DNA from: a bacterium
GTDB taxonomy: Bacteria > Sysuimicrobiota > Sysuimicrobiia > Sysuimicrobiales > Humicultoraceae
NCBI GenBank assembly: GCA_030018905.1
Contig: JASEHJ010000004.1
Span: 1-38,531 of the forward strand
Direction: 5' to 3'
DNA length: 38,531 nt
In this document: piece by piece, positions 1 through 9,091 of the stretch
How positions within the stretch are numbered: position 1 is the stretch's first letter
How the letters are laid out: each line of letters begins with the position of its first letter
Program-made: the position numbers and the translations under genes
Notes under the pieces: generated by a model
Told to the model about the DNA's origin: nothing
The model's database searches: none
The model's input: the letters and a program-made list of their open reading frames with translations, nothing else

Positions 1-924
1 GACGCCTACGGTGAGGCAATCGTCGAGGTGGCCCGAGATGATCCGCGCATCGTGGCGCTCACCGGTGACCTGCGCGACTCCAACCGGCTGGAGGCGTTCG
101 CCGAGCAGTACCCCGACCGCTTCTTCGAGTGCGGGATCGCAGAGCAGAACATGGTCGGCGTGGCGGCGGGCCTGGCCACATGCGGCAAGATTCCGTTCGT
201 GAGCTCGTTCGCCGCCTTTTCGCCAGGGCGGTGCTACGACCAGATCAGGGTGCTGGTCGCGCAGCCCGGCCTCAACGTCAAGCTGGTCAGTACGCACGGC
301 GGCATCACCGTGGGCGAGGACGGGGCGAGCGCGCAGGCAGTGGAAGAGCTGGCGATGATGCGGTCCCTGGCGAAGATGACCGTGATCGTCCCTGCGGACG
401 CGGTGGAGACGGCACAGGTGATCCGCGCGGTGGCCGAGCACGTCGGTCCGGTATACGTGCGGCTGGGGCGCGGTAACGTACCCGTCCTCTTTGACGACTC
501 CTACCGGTTCTCAATAGGGACCGTCCCGGTGCTTCGCGACGGCGGCGACGTGACGCTGGCGGCCTGTGGGATCATGGTCGCCGAGGCGCTGGAAGCCGCC
601 CGGCTGCTGGAGGCGGAGGGCATCTCGGCGCGAGTCCTCAACGTTTCCACCCTCAAGCCGCTCGACGAGGAGACCATACTGGCGGCGGCACGCGAGACAG
701 GCGCCATCGTCACCGCAGAGGAACACACGATCTACGGAGGGCTGGGAGGGGCCGTCTGCGAGCTGGTCACCGCGCACCACCCGGTGGGCGTCGAGCGCGT
801 GGGGATCCAGGATCGGTTCGGCGAGTCGGGACCGCCCAGGCTACTGCTGGAGGCCTACGGCCTTACCGCGGGCGAGATCGCCGCCGCAGCCAGGCGGGCG
901 GTCAGCCGGAAGCGGGTACCCTAG
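1..924 (+). CDS. Transketolase, C-terminal subunit (5' end outside the window)
   Basis: The frame is open from the first base (DAYGEAIVEVARDDPRIVAL), so a GTG at 28 is internal and the gene is cut by the window edge. The product matches the C-terminal half of split transketolases: the pyrimidine-binding domain with the GIAEQNM segment (its Glu activates thiamine diphosphate), then the HGGITVGEDGASAQ loop, and a C-terminal domain of the transketolase/pyruvate ferredoxin oxidoreductase type from about residue 195. Such subunits pair with a separate N-terminal subunit, which would be expected just upstream. The expected role is two-carbon ketol transfer in the pentose phosphate pathway. A 1-deoxyxylulose-5-phosphate synthase-like enzyme is less likely given the split length. 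The stop overlaps the stop of the convergent Res gene in the palindrome CTAG. Confidence 0.85.
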   Translation, partial: DAYGEAIVEVARDDPRIVALTGDLRDSNRLEAFAEQYPDRFFECGIAEQNMVGVAAGLATCGKIPFVSSFAAFSPGRCYDQIRVLVAQPGLNVKLVSTHGGITVGEDGASAQAVEELAMMRSLAKMTVIVPADAVETAQVIRAVAEHVGPVYVRLGRGNVPVLFDDSYRFSIGTVPVLRDGGDVTLAACGIMVAEALEAARLLEAEGISARVLNVSTLKPLDEETILAAARETGAIVTAEEHTIYGGLGGAVCELVTAHHPVGVERVGIQDRFGESGPPRLLLEAYGLTAGEIAAAARRAVSRKRVP

Positions 925-3848
925 CGCCGCGCGAGTTCTTCGGCGGCTGACCGGATCGCGTCTGGAGCATCGGTGGGGAAGTTGATCAACCGGTAAGCCC
1001 ATCTTCCATGGGCGGTATCCGCATTCACCGCCGCGACCCACCGGCGCGCGGCGGCTCCCTTCACCTCCCCAAGCGGATCGTATCCCTTGGTTTCCAGGAT
1101 GAGGGTGCCTACTTCCCTGTCTCCATTCCTAAGCCGGATCAGGAAGTCGGGTAGATACTCCTTTGCATTCCCGTTGTGCGTGTACGGAATAGCGAATCCC
1201 AGGTTGAAGTTCTTCGCAAAGGCGACGACGTGGGGATCGGTATCCAGGTAGAACGCGGCCGACTGCTCCCAGCGCTCCGTATCGGCGACCACGCAGTTCA
1301 AGTGCGACCTCTCGCATTCCCGGACCGGCTTCGAAGTCCAGAAGTCGACGTCGTCCGTGCTGCCGGTCCCGCGGTGCGCCTCGTACCTCGGGACTTCGGG
1401 GCTATCGAGATCGTCTGGTGCGATGACCTCGGCAAGCGTTTCCAGCGACCATGAGTAGTAGGGGTCGAGGAACACGTCGCGCCTATCCGTACGGCCCACG
1501 GGCTGGACTCTGTCCGTGAGGAACCGCCGGACCACCGCGAGCACCTGCGGGAAGAGGGCGTGAGCGGGCACCTCACAGGTTTGGCAGGTCACGTACCGGC
1601 GCGTCAGCGAGCGCGCCAGTTCGAACTCGAGCTCCTGGATGCGCTTCGTCTCGCGCCACGCCTGGAGTCTGACCTCATCCACCCGGCCGGGGCCCATGAG
1701 CGACGGTGGGCCGCCCTCCTGGCTGGCCAGGCCCTTGACCTTCACCTCGTCGGGGATACGCATGGGATCAACGCGGAGGGTGGGCACCCGATCCCAATCC
1801 ACGCGGATGCGGGCTCTGATCCTATACGCGTATCCCTCGACGCGAGGGAACACGATCCGCAGGTGGTCGCGCTCAGGCGACAGCGCACGAACGTGGTGAA
1901 CCCTCGGCGGCGGGGCCGCTGTGCCCGCCGGCGTGGCTTTCAGCGGGATCAATTCAAAGGGCACGCCGTAAACCTTCGCAACTTCCTCAACCGTGAGATC
2001 GTGGTACTGTGACCGTCGCAGCCCGCGGCCTACCACCTGCTCACAGAGCAACTGCGACTCGAACGGCCGAAGACCCACGATGTGGGTAACGGTCGTCGCG
2101 TCCCATCCCTCAGTGAGCATCGCGACAGAGACGATGCAGCGGATGTCCCGGCCGGGCGGGATGTTGGGATCGATCCTGCGGCCACTCTCTTCAGCCGCCT
2201 TGCGGTTCAGACGCTCAATCAGCTCAAGATACTCTTCCGGGGCCTTGCCGCCCGGCCAGGCTGTTTTACCGATCGTATCCAGCACGAACCGCAGCCGGCG
2301 GCTCTCGTCGCTCTTGGCGATGCCCGACGAAATCTCTTCCACGACCTTCGAGTCGATACGGACGGTGTACTCTTTCCCGTCCCTGTTTCTGAACTCGTCA
2401 AGCAGGGGCCCTGAGCCCTCGCCGGTTCCCGTTATCCACTCGTAGACCACGCGGGCGAGGCGGGTGTCGCGGCAGACCACGATGAACACCGGCGGCACCG
2501 GCGGTCGCTTGCGCTCGGCCGCCTCGCGCTCCCACGCTAGGAAGGTCTCCCGCCAGAGCCCGGCAAGCTGGGCGATCGGCTGCTGCGCCCAACGAAGTAC
2601 GGCGTCCGGCTTGATCTGCCCGCGTCGACCGCCTTTCTCGCCCGGTGTCAGTTTCTGCTCGACGATCCACTTCCACACGTTGAAGTAGGCCGGGATCTCG
2701 GTGCCGGTCGTGTCCTGCACCGGCAACTGAGGAATCTTGACCAGCCCGCTCTCGATGGCGTCGATGAGCCCGAAGTCCGATACCACCCAGGGGAACGCGT
2801 GTCCGGGGTTGGTGCCCGACCGGTTGAGATAGAACGGCGTGGCCGAGAGATCAACGCAGAAGTTGATCCCGCGGATGCGCTCGATCTTGTCCAGACCCTC
2901 AATCCAGACCGTGGCCGCGCGGCGGTCCTGCTCCGCCAGTTCGTCTTCCTCGTCAATCTCGGCGGTGTTGTCGAGCGGGCGGATGCGATACGCGTGGTGG
3001 GCTTCGTCGTTGAGGACGAGGATGTTGCCCTTGCCGCCCACTTCCCTGCCGAGCACCCTTGAGACCAGGGCGGTGCCGGACTCCTCTCCACGTTTGACCA
3101 CTCGGGCCCCGACACCGCCGACCTGGTTCATCTCTTGAGGCGCCAAGACGTGCCAGTTACTGATCAGCACGTGCCCCTTGCGCAGGTCGCTCATCAAGTG
3201 CGGCGGCACGATGTCCCGCGTGCGGTACAGGCTTGCCTCGCCCCGGTGCGGGTCGAGTTCCTGGAGCCGCTCTCGAATGGTGACGTTCGGGCAGAGCACC
3301 AGGACCACGTCCGAGAAACGCCGGTCGCTCCGGTCGGCAACCTTGTTCAGAATGCTCCAGGCCGCCAGCATCGCCATGACCGCGGTCTTGCCGCTGCCCG
3401 TGGCCATCTTGCAGGCGTATCGGATGAACGTGCCCGGATCGTCACGGGAGATCGCCAGCCCCTGCCGGTAGTCGGCGCGGGCCTCAGTCAGGAAGACGAT
3501 CGTCTCCGCGGCCTCGATCTGGCAGAAGAACAGCCTCCGCTCGCGGTCCTCGCGGGTCCAGTAGCGCAGCAGTTCCGAGGTCATGTTCGAGGCGCCGCGG
3601 TAGTTGTCGGCCTTCCAGGCCTGCACTCGCCGGCGGATCTCGTTCACCAGGGCGAGCGAGACGCGGGTGCCGATGTCGTCGGCCTGGGCGGCACCGGTTG
3701 ACCGGCCCGGCGGACGGTAGTAGTAGCACCCCTCGCGCCGGCCCTCGACCATGACCGGAGGCTCCCCCCTCTGGATGACCCAGTGGTGGCGTGGCTCCTC
3801 GTAGGCGTTGCAGATAATCGGCTGGACGACCTCGTTGAACTGGCTCAT
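921..3848 (-). CDS. Type III-like restriction enzyme, Res subunit (superfamily 2 helicase-nuclease)
   Basis: This 975-residue protein is the DNA-cleaving partner of the upstream methyltransferase. Visible superfamily 2 helicase motifs are Walker A ATGSGKT (149-155), DEAH box (281-284), SATP (335-338), EGWD (580-583) and VGRGLRR (606-612). The C-terminus has a PD-(D/E)xK nuclease signature: P-D at 900-901 and E-T-K at 919-921. The motif order helicase then nuclease matches type III Res proteins and the related large DEAD/DEAH restriction enzymes. It starts 5 nt after the Mod stop, so the two are co-transcribed. All catalytic motifs look intact, so the enzyme is probably active. Its recognition site cannot be read from sequence. 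Confidence 0.88.
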   Translation of the reverse strand: MSQFNEVVQPIICNAYEEPRHHWVIQRGEPPVMVEGRREGCYYYRPPGRSTGAAQADDIGTRVSLALVNEIRRRVQAWKADNYRGASNMTSELLRYWTREDRERRLFFCQIEAAETIVFLTEARADYRQGLAISRDDPGTFIRYACKMATGSGKTAVMAMLAAWSILNKVADRSDRRFSDVVLVLCPNVTIRERLQELDPHRGEASLYRTRDIVPPHLMSDLRKGHVLISNWHVLAPQEMNQVGGVGARVVKRGEESGTALVSRVLGREVGGKGNILVLNDEAHHAYRIRPLDNTAEIDEEDELAEQDRRAATVWIEGLDKIERIRGINFCVDLSATPFYLNRSGTNPGHAFPWVVSDFGLIDAIESGLVKIPQLPVQDTTGTEIPAYFNVWKWIVEQKLTPGEKGGRRGQIKPDAVLRWAQQPIAQLAGLWRETFLAWEREAAERKRPPVPPVFIVVCRDTRLARVVYEWITGTGEGSGPLLDEFRNRDGKEYTVRIDSKVVEEISSGIAKSDESRRLRFVLDTIGKTAWPGGKAPEEYLELIERLNRKAAEESGRRIDPNIPPGRDIRCIVSVAMLTEGWDATTVTHIVGLRPFESQLLCEQVVGRGLRRSQYHDLTVEEVAKVYGVPFELIPLKATPAGTAAPPPRVHHVRALSPERDHLRIVFPRVEGYAYRIRARIRVDWDRVPTLRVDPMRIPDEVKVKGLASQEGGPPSLMGPGRVDEVRLQAWRETKRIQELEFELARSLTRRYVTCQTCEVPAHALFPQVLAVVRRFLTDRVQPVGRTDRRDVFLDPYYSWSLETLAEVIAPDDLDSPEVPRYEAHRGTGSTDDVDFWTSKPVRECERSHLNCVVADTERWEQSAAFYLDTDPHVVAFAKNFNLGFAIPYTHNGNAKEYLPDFLIRLRNGDREVGTLILETKGYDPLGEVKGAAARRWVAAVNADTAHGRWAYRLINFPTDAPDAIRSAAEELARR

Positions 3849-3853
3849 GCCCG

Positions 3854-6571
3854 TCAGCGCTCGGCCTCGCTCTCGTCCAGCGACTGCACAACCATCAACT
3901 CGTTGCCCCGATCATCAATGACCTTCACGGCGATCTTGCGAGACTCGCCTGAGGCGAACGGCTCGCTGACGGTCCCGGCCAGGTGCTCCCAGACCGAGTC
4001 GTCGTACGCCCCCTTGAGCGCCCGCTTCAGGTTGTCCCACGCGCTGGTGCGGGGGAAGAACGCCTGGCTGACCCTGAAGACCAGGTCGTTGTAGTCGGTG
4101 TCGAGGAACCACGCGGGCACGTCGTCTCCCTTCCTGTGATCGTTCTGCATGGTCACCGGGTCGAAGACGTCCAGGCCGCGGAGTTCGACCCGGTACAGCG
4201 GGCCATCGCCGTTCTTGCGCTTGAGCTGGATGAGCCTGACATCCGGCGCCCCTGTCACCGAGAAGACCTGGCTCGCCCGCGTGGTCTTGAGCAGGTCGGC
4301 CATGACGAGATCCATCGTAGCCTGGACGTAGGTGGCCGGCAGGCCGACGACCTGCTCGCATGTCTGGATCAACTTGCTGGCTCCAGGCTGGACGGCGAAG
4401 CCCACGACGAACAGGTGGGCGTAGTTCTTGAGGTAGGCTTCCTTTGCTGCCGCAAAAACCAACTGCTCGGTGACCGGCCCGTGCTCAGGCCCGAAGACGA
4501 AAGCTACGGATCGCTCGTTGCCGTTCGCCATGGCTCCCTCGGCATGGAGGTCCATCGCCCGGGCGGGCCGGCGGATGTTCTTGAAGGTGACGACCTGATT
4601 TCCGGTAAGACGGAGGGTGGTTGACTTCCGCAGGACCTCGAGCATTCGGCTTATGGGGTCGGTCTCAGCTGTCGCGTCCGCGATCTGGCCTTCCCGGGCT
4701 GCTGGCTCAACCTCGATGGCAGTCGGGATGGTCGCTTCAACCACGAAGGGGCCTGAAACGCGCACGACCCCGGACTCCACCTCAGAGCGATCTACGAGAA
4801 CTTCCTCTTCAGGAGGCTCATTCTGTGCGATAGACCGAAGAGTAATATGAGGGACGATCCCGCCGACCTCTTCGCCTTTCTGGTTATGCCTGCGCCGGTA
4901 TATGAAGCCTCCTCCAGGACCACGAGATGCGTCACGGAGTTCGTAGTAGGGGAAGGTAGCTGTCAGGAGGCGCTGGCGTGCCAGGGCGAGAGGGACGCGA
5001 CTCGTGTCGATCGTGATCCAACGACGTCCCCACTGTTCGGCGACGTATGCGGTCGTCCCGCTGCCGCACGTTGGGTCAAGTACAAGATCGCCGGGGTCAG
5101 TTGTCATTAGGATGCATCGCTGCAGGACCTTAGGGGACGTCTGAACGACGTACAGTTTCTCCGTCCCGAAGGCCGTGAAGAGAACGTCCGTCCATATGTT
5201 ATGGAGTTGAACGAAGGGGAAGTCGTCAGTGTGCATTTTGAACGCAAGATACTGACCGCGCGCCATTAGACGGTTTGCCGCCGCTAAACTGTCCAGTCCT
5301 TCTCGGTTTGTGCGCCAGCCTCCCGATCTCGGCGTGCTGAAGACCCTTCCCGCAAACTCGTAGGAGAAAGATGAAGACTCCCCGCCTGTCTGGGAGTAGA
5401 GCTGGCTTGGTCTGAACCGACGGCTGCCATCCGGGAGAGGCTGTATTCCTTCGAGTTCTCCTCGGGCAAGCGGACGCGTCGTCCCGTCTGGCAGGTCAAC
5501 GTAGTTGTACGCTGTCTCGATCTGTTCGAGGGTCCTTTCCTTGAAGAGCTTTCGGAACCTCATCGAATCGCGGTCTCTCGCGTACCAGAGAAGAATGTCG
5601 TAGACGGCGTCGACCCTATCAGAAACTCGTCCGCTGGACTTCTGGAACGCAATTTGCCCTACGAAATTGGCAGCTCCCATTACTTCATCGAGAACCTCCC
5701 GCACATGATGGAGGTTCTCATCTCCGATCTGGACAAAGATGCTGCCGGTCAAGCTCAAGAGATCCCGACACAGCGAGACCCTGTCGCGCAGATACGTCAA
5801 ATACGAATGGAGCCCAAGTTCCCATGTATCACGGTATGCTTGGATCATCTCAGGCTCACGCGTCAAATCTTCATCATCCCCGTGCCTAACGTCCCGCCGC
5901 CTGACGAACGGCTGGAAATTCGACCCGAACCTGACCCCGTACGGCGGGTCCATGTAGATCATTTGAGCCTGCCCGCCCAATCCCTCGAACTCCAGCAGGC
6001 TGTTCATCACGACCAGGCTGTCGCCGAGGATCAGCCGGTTCACCCAGTTGGTCTGATGCGTGTACGCTTTGAGCAGTCGATCCGAGACATCCAGATCCTC
6101 GTCGCCGAACAACGCGAGAGCCTGCTGTTTGTCACGCTTGCGGTCCTTGACTGACTGAAGGATAGCTTGAGTTGAGAGCCGCTCGTGAATGAAGAGCGGC
6201 AGGGTTGGGACGCCAAACTCCTGCCGCTCGGCCTTCCCGGCCCAGTTCAGGAACGGCCGCGACATCCGCTGGAGTTCTGCAGCCGCGGACCTGGCTTCAT
6301 CGAGGTTCGCGGCGTTCAGGACGCGAGCAATAAGCGCTTCGCCGCGCTCGCGGTCGGCATTGATGTCCCACGATAGCGCCGGATCCAGGCTGCGATCATA
6401 GCGGTACGTCGTTGGCGGCTTCTTCGGCTTGAACTGCGGCTGCAACCCGACGTCGGGCCGCAGAAGGAGCTTATCGTGTTCGTGCTTGTACGTTCGCGGG
6501 GTCTTGGTACCCGGCTTCTTCGTGACCTTCAGAATGCGGGGTTTGCGCGGCTTCGGCCCTCGTTTGGCCAC
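3854..6571 (-). CDS. Type III-like DNA methyltransferase, Mod subunit (beta-class)
   Basis: The GTG at 6571 is the best start: GGGAGG lies 5 nt upstream and the gene begins 13 nt after the ATPase stop. An ATG at 6676 would sit inside the ATPase gene. The resulting 905-residue protein opens with a very basic tail (KRGPKPRKPR). Catalytic motif IV DPPY (208-211) precedes the AdoMet-binding motif I DPTCGSGT (499-506), the order of beta-class N6-adenine or N4-cytosine methyltransferases such as Mod. Between them is a long insert likely to hold the target-recognition region. About 300 residues follow the methyltransferase fold, longer than many Mod proteins. The centre of the gene is less GC-rich (about 53-55% in two 60-nt samples near 5161 and 5521) than its surroundings, consistent with horizontal transfer. 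Confidence 0.85.
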   Translation of the reverse strand: MAKRGPKPRKPRILKVTKKPGTKTPRTYKHEHDKLLLRPDVGLQPQFKPKKPPTTYRYDRSLDPALSWDINADRERGEALIARVLNAANLDEARSAAAELQRMSRPFLNWAGKAERQEFGVPTLPLFIHERLSTQAILQSVKDRKRDKQQALALFGDEDLDVSDRLLKAYTHQTNWVNRLILGDSLVVMNSLLEFEGLGGQAQMIYMDPPYGVRFGSNFQPFVRRRDVRHGDDEDLTREPEMIQAYRDTWELGLHSYLTYLRDRVSLCRDLLSLTGSIFVQIGDENLHHVREVLDEVMGAANFVGQIAFQKSSGRVSDRVDAVYDILLWYARDRDSMRFRKLFKERTLEQIETAYNYVDLPDGTTRPLARGELEGIQPLPDGSRRFRPSQLYSQTGGESSSFSYEFAGRVFSTPRSGGWRTNREGLDSLAAANRLMARGQYLAFKMHTDDFPFVQLHNIWTDVLFTAFGTEKLYVVQTSPKVLQRCILMTTDPGDLVLDPTCGSGTTAYVAEQWGRRWITIDTSRVPLALARQRLLTATFPYYELRDASRGPGGGFIYRRRHNQKGEEVGGIVPHITLRSIAQNEPPEEEVLVDRSEVESGVVRVSGPFVVEATIPTAIEVEPAAREGQIADATAETDPISRMLEVLRKSTTLRLTGNQVVTFKNIRRPARAMDLHAEGAMANGNERSVAFVFGPEHGPVTEQLVFAAAKEAYLKNYAHLFVVGFAVQPGASKLIQTCEQVVGLPATYVQATMDLVMADLLKTTRASQVFSVTGAPDVRLIQLKRKNGDGPLYRVELRGLDVFDPVTMQNDHRKGDDVPAWFLDTDYNDLVFRVSQAFFPRTSAWDNLKRALKGAYDDSVWEHLAGTVSEPFASGESRKIAVKVIDDRGNELMVVQSLDESEAER

Positions 6572-6584
6572 AATGACCTCCCGG

Positions 6585-8087
6585 TTACCGCATGAGAAGT
6601 AGCGACGACAAGGGCAAAGCGATGATCCGAGGGTCGCGTATCTCGACCCCGTCTTCCAGCGTGACGAGCACGCCAAACGGTGCGTTGTTGACAGTTTTCT
6701 CGATGAACGCCCGCAGGCCGAGCGTGTCCCGCTGGGGGTCGATGACCTGGCGGTACTTCACCTCCAGTGGGATCCGTTGCTCTCCCACGGTGAGGATGAA
6801 GTCCACTTCAGGCTCGGTGCCGCGCTCGGGGAAGTGCGCCAGATCGAGCCCGGGAACGTTGGTCAGGAAGTAGCCGGCGACGCTCTCCGCCAGGTGACCG
6901 GCCAGCGTGCCCAGGTGATAGGAGCGGCGCAGGCCTTCAGGATCAAGCGGGATAACCTCTTGCAGCCACGAGGCCCGGAGTCCCGGGTCACACAGACAGA
7001 GCTTATTGTTTCCCTTCTTCTTCTTCAAGCGAATCTCGAGCGGGTTGACGAGACGCAGCAGCAGGCTTCCGTCCAGGAACTTCAAGTAAGTCAGAATCCG
7101 CTGCCAGCCGACATTGGCGTGGAGCGTCGAGCGGATCTCGTTCACGAAGATCGCGGGACCCGGTGCCTGACCCGCGTAGCGACAGGCCAGGCGGAAGACC
7201 TCTTCGAGCAGGTCGGGATCCCTCTTGCGGCCGCGTTCGCCAAGCCGCAGATCATGCTGGATGACGCGACGCACGACGTTCTCGTTCAACTGGTCGGCGA
7301 CCTCTGGCCAGGGCCGGTCGGCCCGCTCTTGGGCGATCGGGTATCCACCGCGGTCGGAGTAGTCGCGCATGGCGGCATCTCGCACGGCACTATGTTCCAG
7401 GCCATCCGCCGCAAGACGCTGCCACCATTCGATCTCTAATAGAGCCGCCAGCCCATTGTCCGGCAGTGTAGCGTCCAGGGCACCGTGTCCCCGCATCTCT
7501 GCGATCTCGCGCAGCAACAGCGGGCCCAGGTCGAGTTCAGTGATTCGTCCGGCCAGGCTGTCGCGACCGGCTTCGATCCGCAGGGCTGAACTGCCGGTCA
7601 CCAGGACGTGCACGGTATTGTGGTCGACCAGCGACTTCAACTGGGGGGCCCAGGCGTCGAGGTTCTGCACCTCGTCGAGGAACACGTACGCCGGCTTCCC
7701 TTCATGGGCGGCCTCGTTGAAGGTCTTGCCGAGCACCCGATTCTCGAACCAACGGCAGATGGAGAGGATCGGCGTCTCGAGCTCTCGCAACGGTGGCAGC
7801 TCATCAAACTGGAGCCGCAAAATGCGGTGAGGATCAATCCCCTGCTTCAGGTAATCCCGGATCAGTTGTTCCTGTATGGTCGTCTTGCCGACCTGCCGCG
7901 GCCCGCGGAGCACGACGATAGGCGCCAGACCGGCGTCCAGCCGGGCCCGGGTAGTGCTGAATGCCCAGCGCTTGAACGATGGGAGGACGCGCCCTGGCTT
8001 CCCTTCCCACCAGGGGTTGGTTGAGGAAATGAACTCGGTCAGAGCGGCGGGAAGGCGTTCCTGGTCGAAGATGTCGCGCCCAAGCAT
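6585..8087 (-). CDS. AAA-family ATPase with C-terminal DUF4143-like domain, in the R-M operon
   Basis: This 500-residue protein has a Walker A (GPRQVGKT, 62-69), Walker B (VFLDEVQ, 135-141) and sensor segment (VTGSSAL, about 163-169). The C-terminal part resembles DUF4143 domains and carries a possible PD-(D/E)xK-like arrangement: D429 in EVDF and E-V-K at 442-444. Such ATPases are common in bacteria and their functions are mostly unknown. It is the first gene of the ATPase-Mod-Res operon, with 13 nt to Mod. That makes an accessory role in the restriction system plausible but unproven. The ATG start lies only about 4 nt from the predicted transcription start and has no Shine-Dalgarno sequence. 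Confidence 0.8.
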   Translation of the reverse strand: MLGRDIFDQERLPAALTEFISSTNPWWEGKPGRVLPSFKRWAFSTTRARLDAGLAPIVVLRGPRQVGKTTIQEQLIRDYLKQGIDPHRILRLQFDELPPLRELETPILSICRWFENRVLGKTFNEAAHEGKPAYVFLDEVQNLDAWAPQLKSLVDHNTVHVLVTGSSALRIEAGRDSLAGRITELDLGPLLLREIAEMRGHGALDATLPDNGLAALLEIEWWQRLAADGLEHSAVRDAAMRDYSDRGGYPIAQERADRPWPEVADQLNENVVRRVIQHDLRLGERGRKRDPDLLEEVFRLACRYAGQAPGPAIFVNEIRSTLHANVGWQRILTYLKFLDGSLLLRLVNPLEIRLKKKKGNNKLCLCDPGLRASWLQEVIPLDPEGLRRSYHLGTLAGHLAESVAGYFLTNVPGLDLAHFPERGTEPEVDFILTVGEQRIPLEVKYRQVIDPQRDTLGLRAFIEKTVNNAPFGVLVTLEDGVEIRDPRIIALPLSSLLLMR

Positions 8088-8097
8088 GGCTGGGGTG

Positions 8098-8106
8098 ATT
8101 ATAGCA
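8098..8106 (-). promoter_or_regulatory. Extended -10 promoter of the restriction-modification operon
   Basis: On the minus strand the sequence TGCTATAAT is a perfect extended -10 element (TGn-TATAAT). Transcription would start near 8091, about 4 nt before the ATPase ATG at 8087. The transcript would be nearly leaderless, which agrees with the missing Shine-Dalgarno sequence. No good -35 hexamer is present; an inverted repeat occupies that position instead. Confidence 0.6.
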
Positions 8107-8120
8107 TGAGGCCAAACTCA

Positions 8121-8143
8121 CAGACCGCCAGCCGCAAGGTCTG
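8121..8143. promoter_or_regulatory. Inverted repeat at the -35 region of the R-M promoter
   Basis: CAGACC and GGTCTG form a perfect 6-bp inverted repeat separated by 11 nt. It lies where the -35 element of the R-M operon promoter should be, so it could be a regulator-binding site. It could equally be leftover sequence of the neighbouring insertion element. Evidence is positional only. Confidence 0.3.
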
Positions 8144-8164
8144 GCACGCTCTTCTAGCCCGTGT

Positions 8165-8582
8165 TTGACAAGAATCGCGCTCCGCGCCGAACGACGCGTG
8201 GAAGGCACCTACCTGCTGCAGACCAACGATCCGACCCTCGATGCCCTCCAGGCGACAGCCGCCTACAAAGAGCTGCAGACGGTGGAACGCGCCTTCCGCT
8301 GCCTCAAGGATGTGGCAGCCATGCGGCCCATCTATCACCAGACCGAGCCGCGGGTCCGGGGGCACCTGTTTGTGGCCCATCTGGCGCTGTTGCTGGGCGC
8401 GGCGCTGGAGAATTGCCTCCGCCACGCCGGCCTGGAGATGGCGCTCAACACCGCCCTGGCGGCGCTGCGCCCCGTGCGGCTGGTCACCCTGGAACTCGAC
8501 GGTCAGCAGCATCAGGTGTTGACCAAGCCCACCCCGTACGCCCAGGCGGTCCAGAAGGCCGTCGGGCTTTCCCGACTCCCGC
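8165..8582 (+). pseudogene. Transposase remnant, IS1634/IS4-like C-terminal fragment
   Basis: About 140 codons match the C-terminal part of IS1634-type DDE transposases. The diagnostic stretch is YKELQTVERAFRCLKDVA, then RPIYHQTEPRVRGHLFVAHLAL, which holds the catalytic Glu of the DDE triad in the YK..VE.AFR..K region. The N-terminal two thirds with the other catalytic residues are absent, so the gene is dead. The TTG at 8165 is only where the open frame begins. Homology appears to end near 8580 although the frame stays open to 8956 across the sufU gene; a TAG TGA pair in another frame at 8596-8601 suggests a frameshift near the original end. It sits between the R-M operon and the suf operon. 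Confidence 0.7.
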
Positions 8583-8662
8583 TTCCAGCGGCCTGTAGTG
8601 AAACCCCAGAGAAGGAACCCCTCAACCATGCGGGTTTCAGCCCGTGGGATGTCAACCATGGG

Positions 8663-9091
8663 CTAGCGCCGCGCCGAGTACTCGTCCAGACCCTGCTCCA
8701 GGGAGATCCAGGGCAGCGTAGCGCACTTGACCCGCACGGGAAACTTGCGAACTCCTTGCAGCGCAGCGAGATCGCCCATCTCGTCGCCGGGCTCCTCCCC
8801 GCGCATCATGCCCTTGAAGGATGCGACCAGCGCCCGGGCCTCGTCCAGCGTCTTGCCCTTGATCGCCTCGGTCATCATCGAGGCCGAGGCCTGGCTGATC
8901 GAACACCCGTGTCCCTCGAAGCTTACCCCCTCGACCCGGCCGTCCTGGAGGCGTAGGTAGAGCACCAACTCGTCCCCGCACAGTGGGTTGGCGCCTTCCA
9001 TGGCGACGTCGTTCGGCTCCAGCCTGCCCCGGTTGCGGGGGTGCGCGTAGTGGTCGAGGATCACCTCGCGGTATAGATCATCCAGCGCCAT
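8663..9091 (-). CDS. sufU: SufU iron-sulfur scaffold / sulfur acceptor
   Basis: This 142-residue protein is a SufU/IscU-type protein. The zinc/cluster ligands are C38 and D40 (NPLCGDE), C63 (GHGCSIS) and C123 (VKCATLPW). The insertion between the second and third cysteine is typical of SufU rather than IscU. SufU takes persulfide sulfur from SufS for cluster assembly on SufBCD. The ATG at 9091 has AAAGGAGG 6 nt upstream and overlaps the end of sufS by 14 nt, so translation is probably coupled. It is the last gene of the suf operon; no terminator is obvious before the transposase remnant. Confidence 0.93.
   Translation of the reverse strand: MALDDLYREVILDHYAHPRNRGRLEPNDVAMEGANPLCGDELVLYLRLQDGRVEGVSFEGHGCSISQASASMMTEAIKGKTLDEARALVASFKGMMRGEEPGDEMGDLAALQGVRKFPVRVKCATLPWISLEQGLDEYSARR

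Noticed and set aside
8582-8956. Extension of the transposase frame across sufU
   Set aside because: The frame is merely open; transposase similarity stops near 8580 and sufU on the other strand is well supported.
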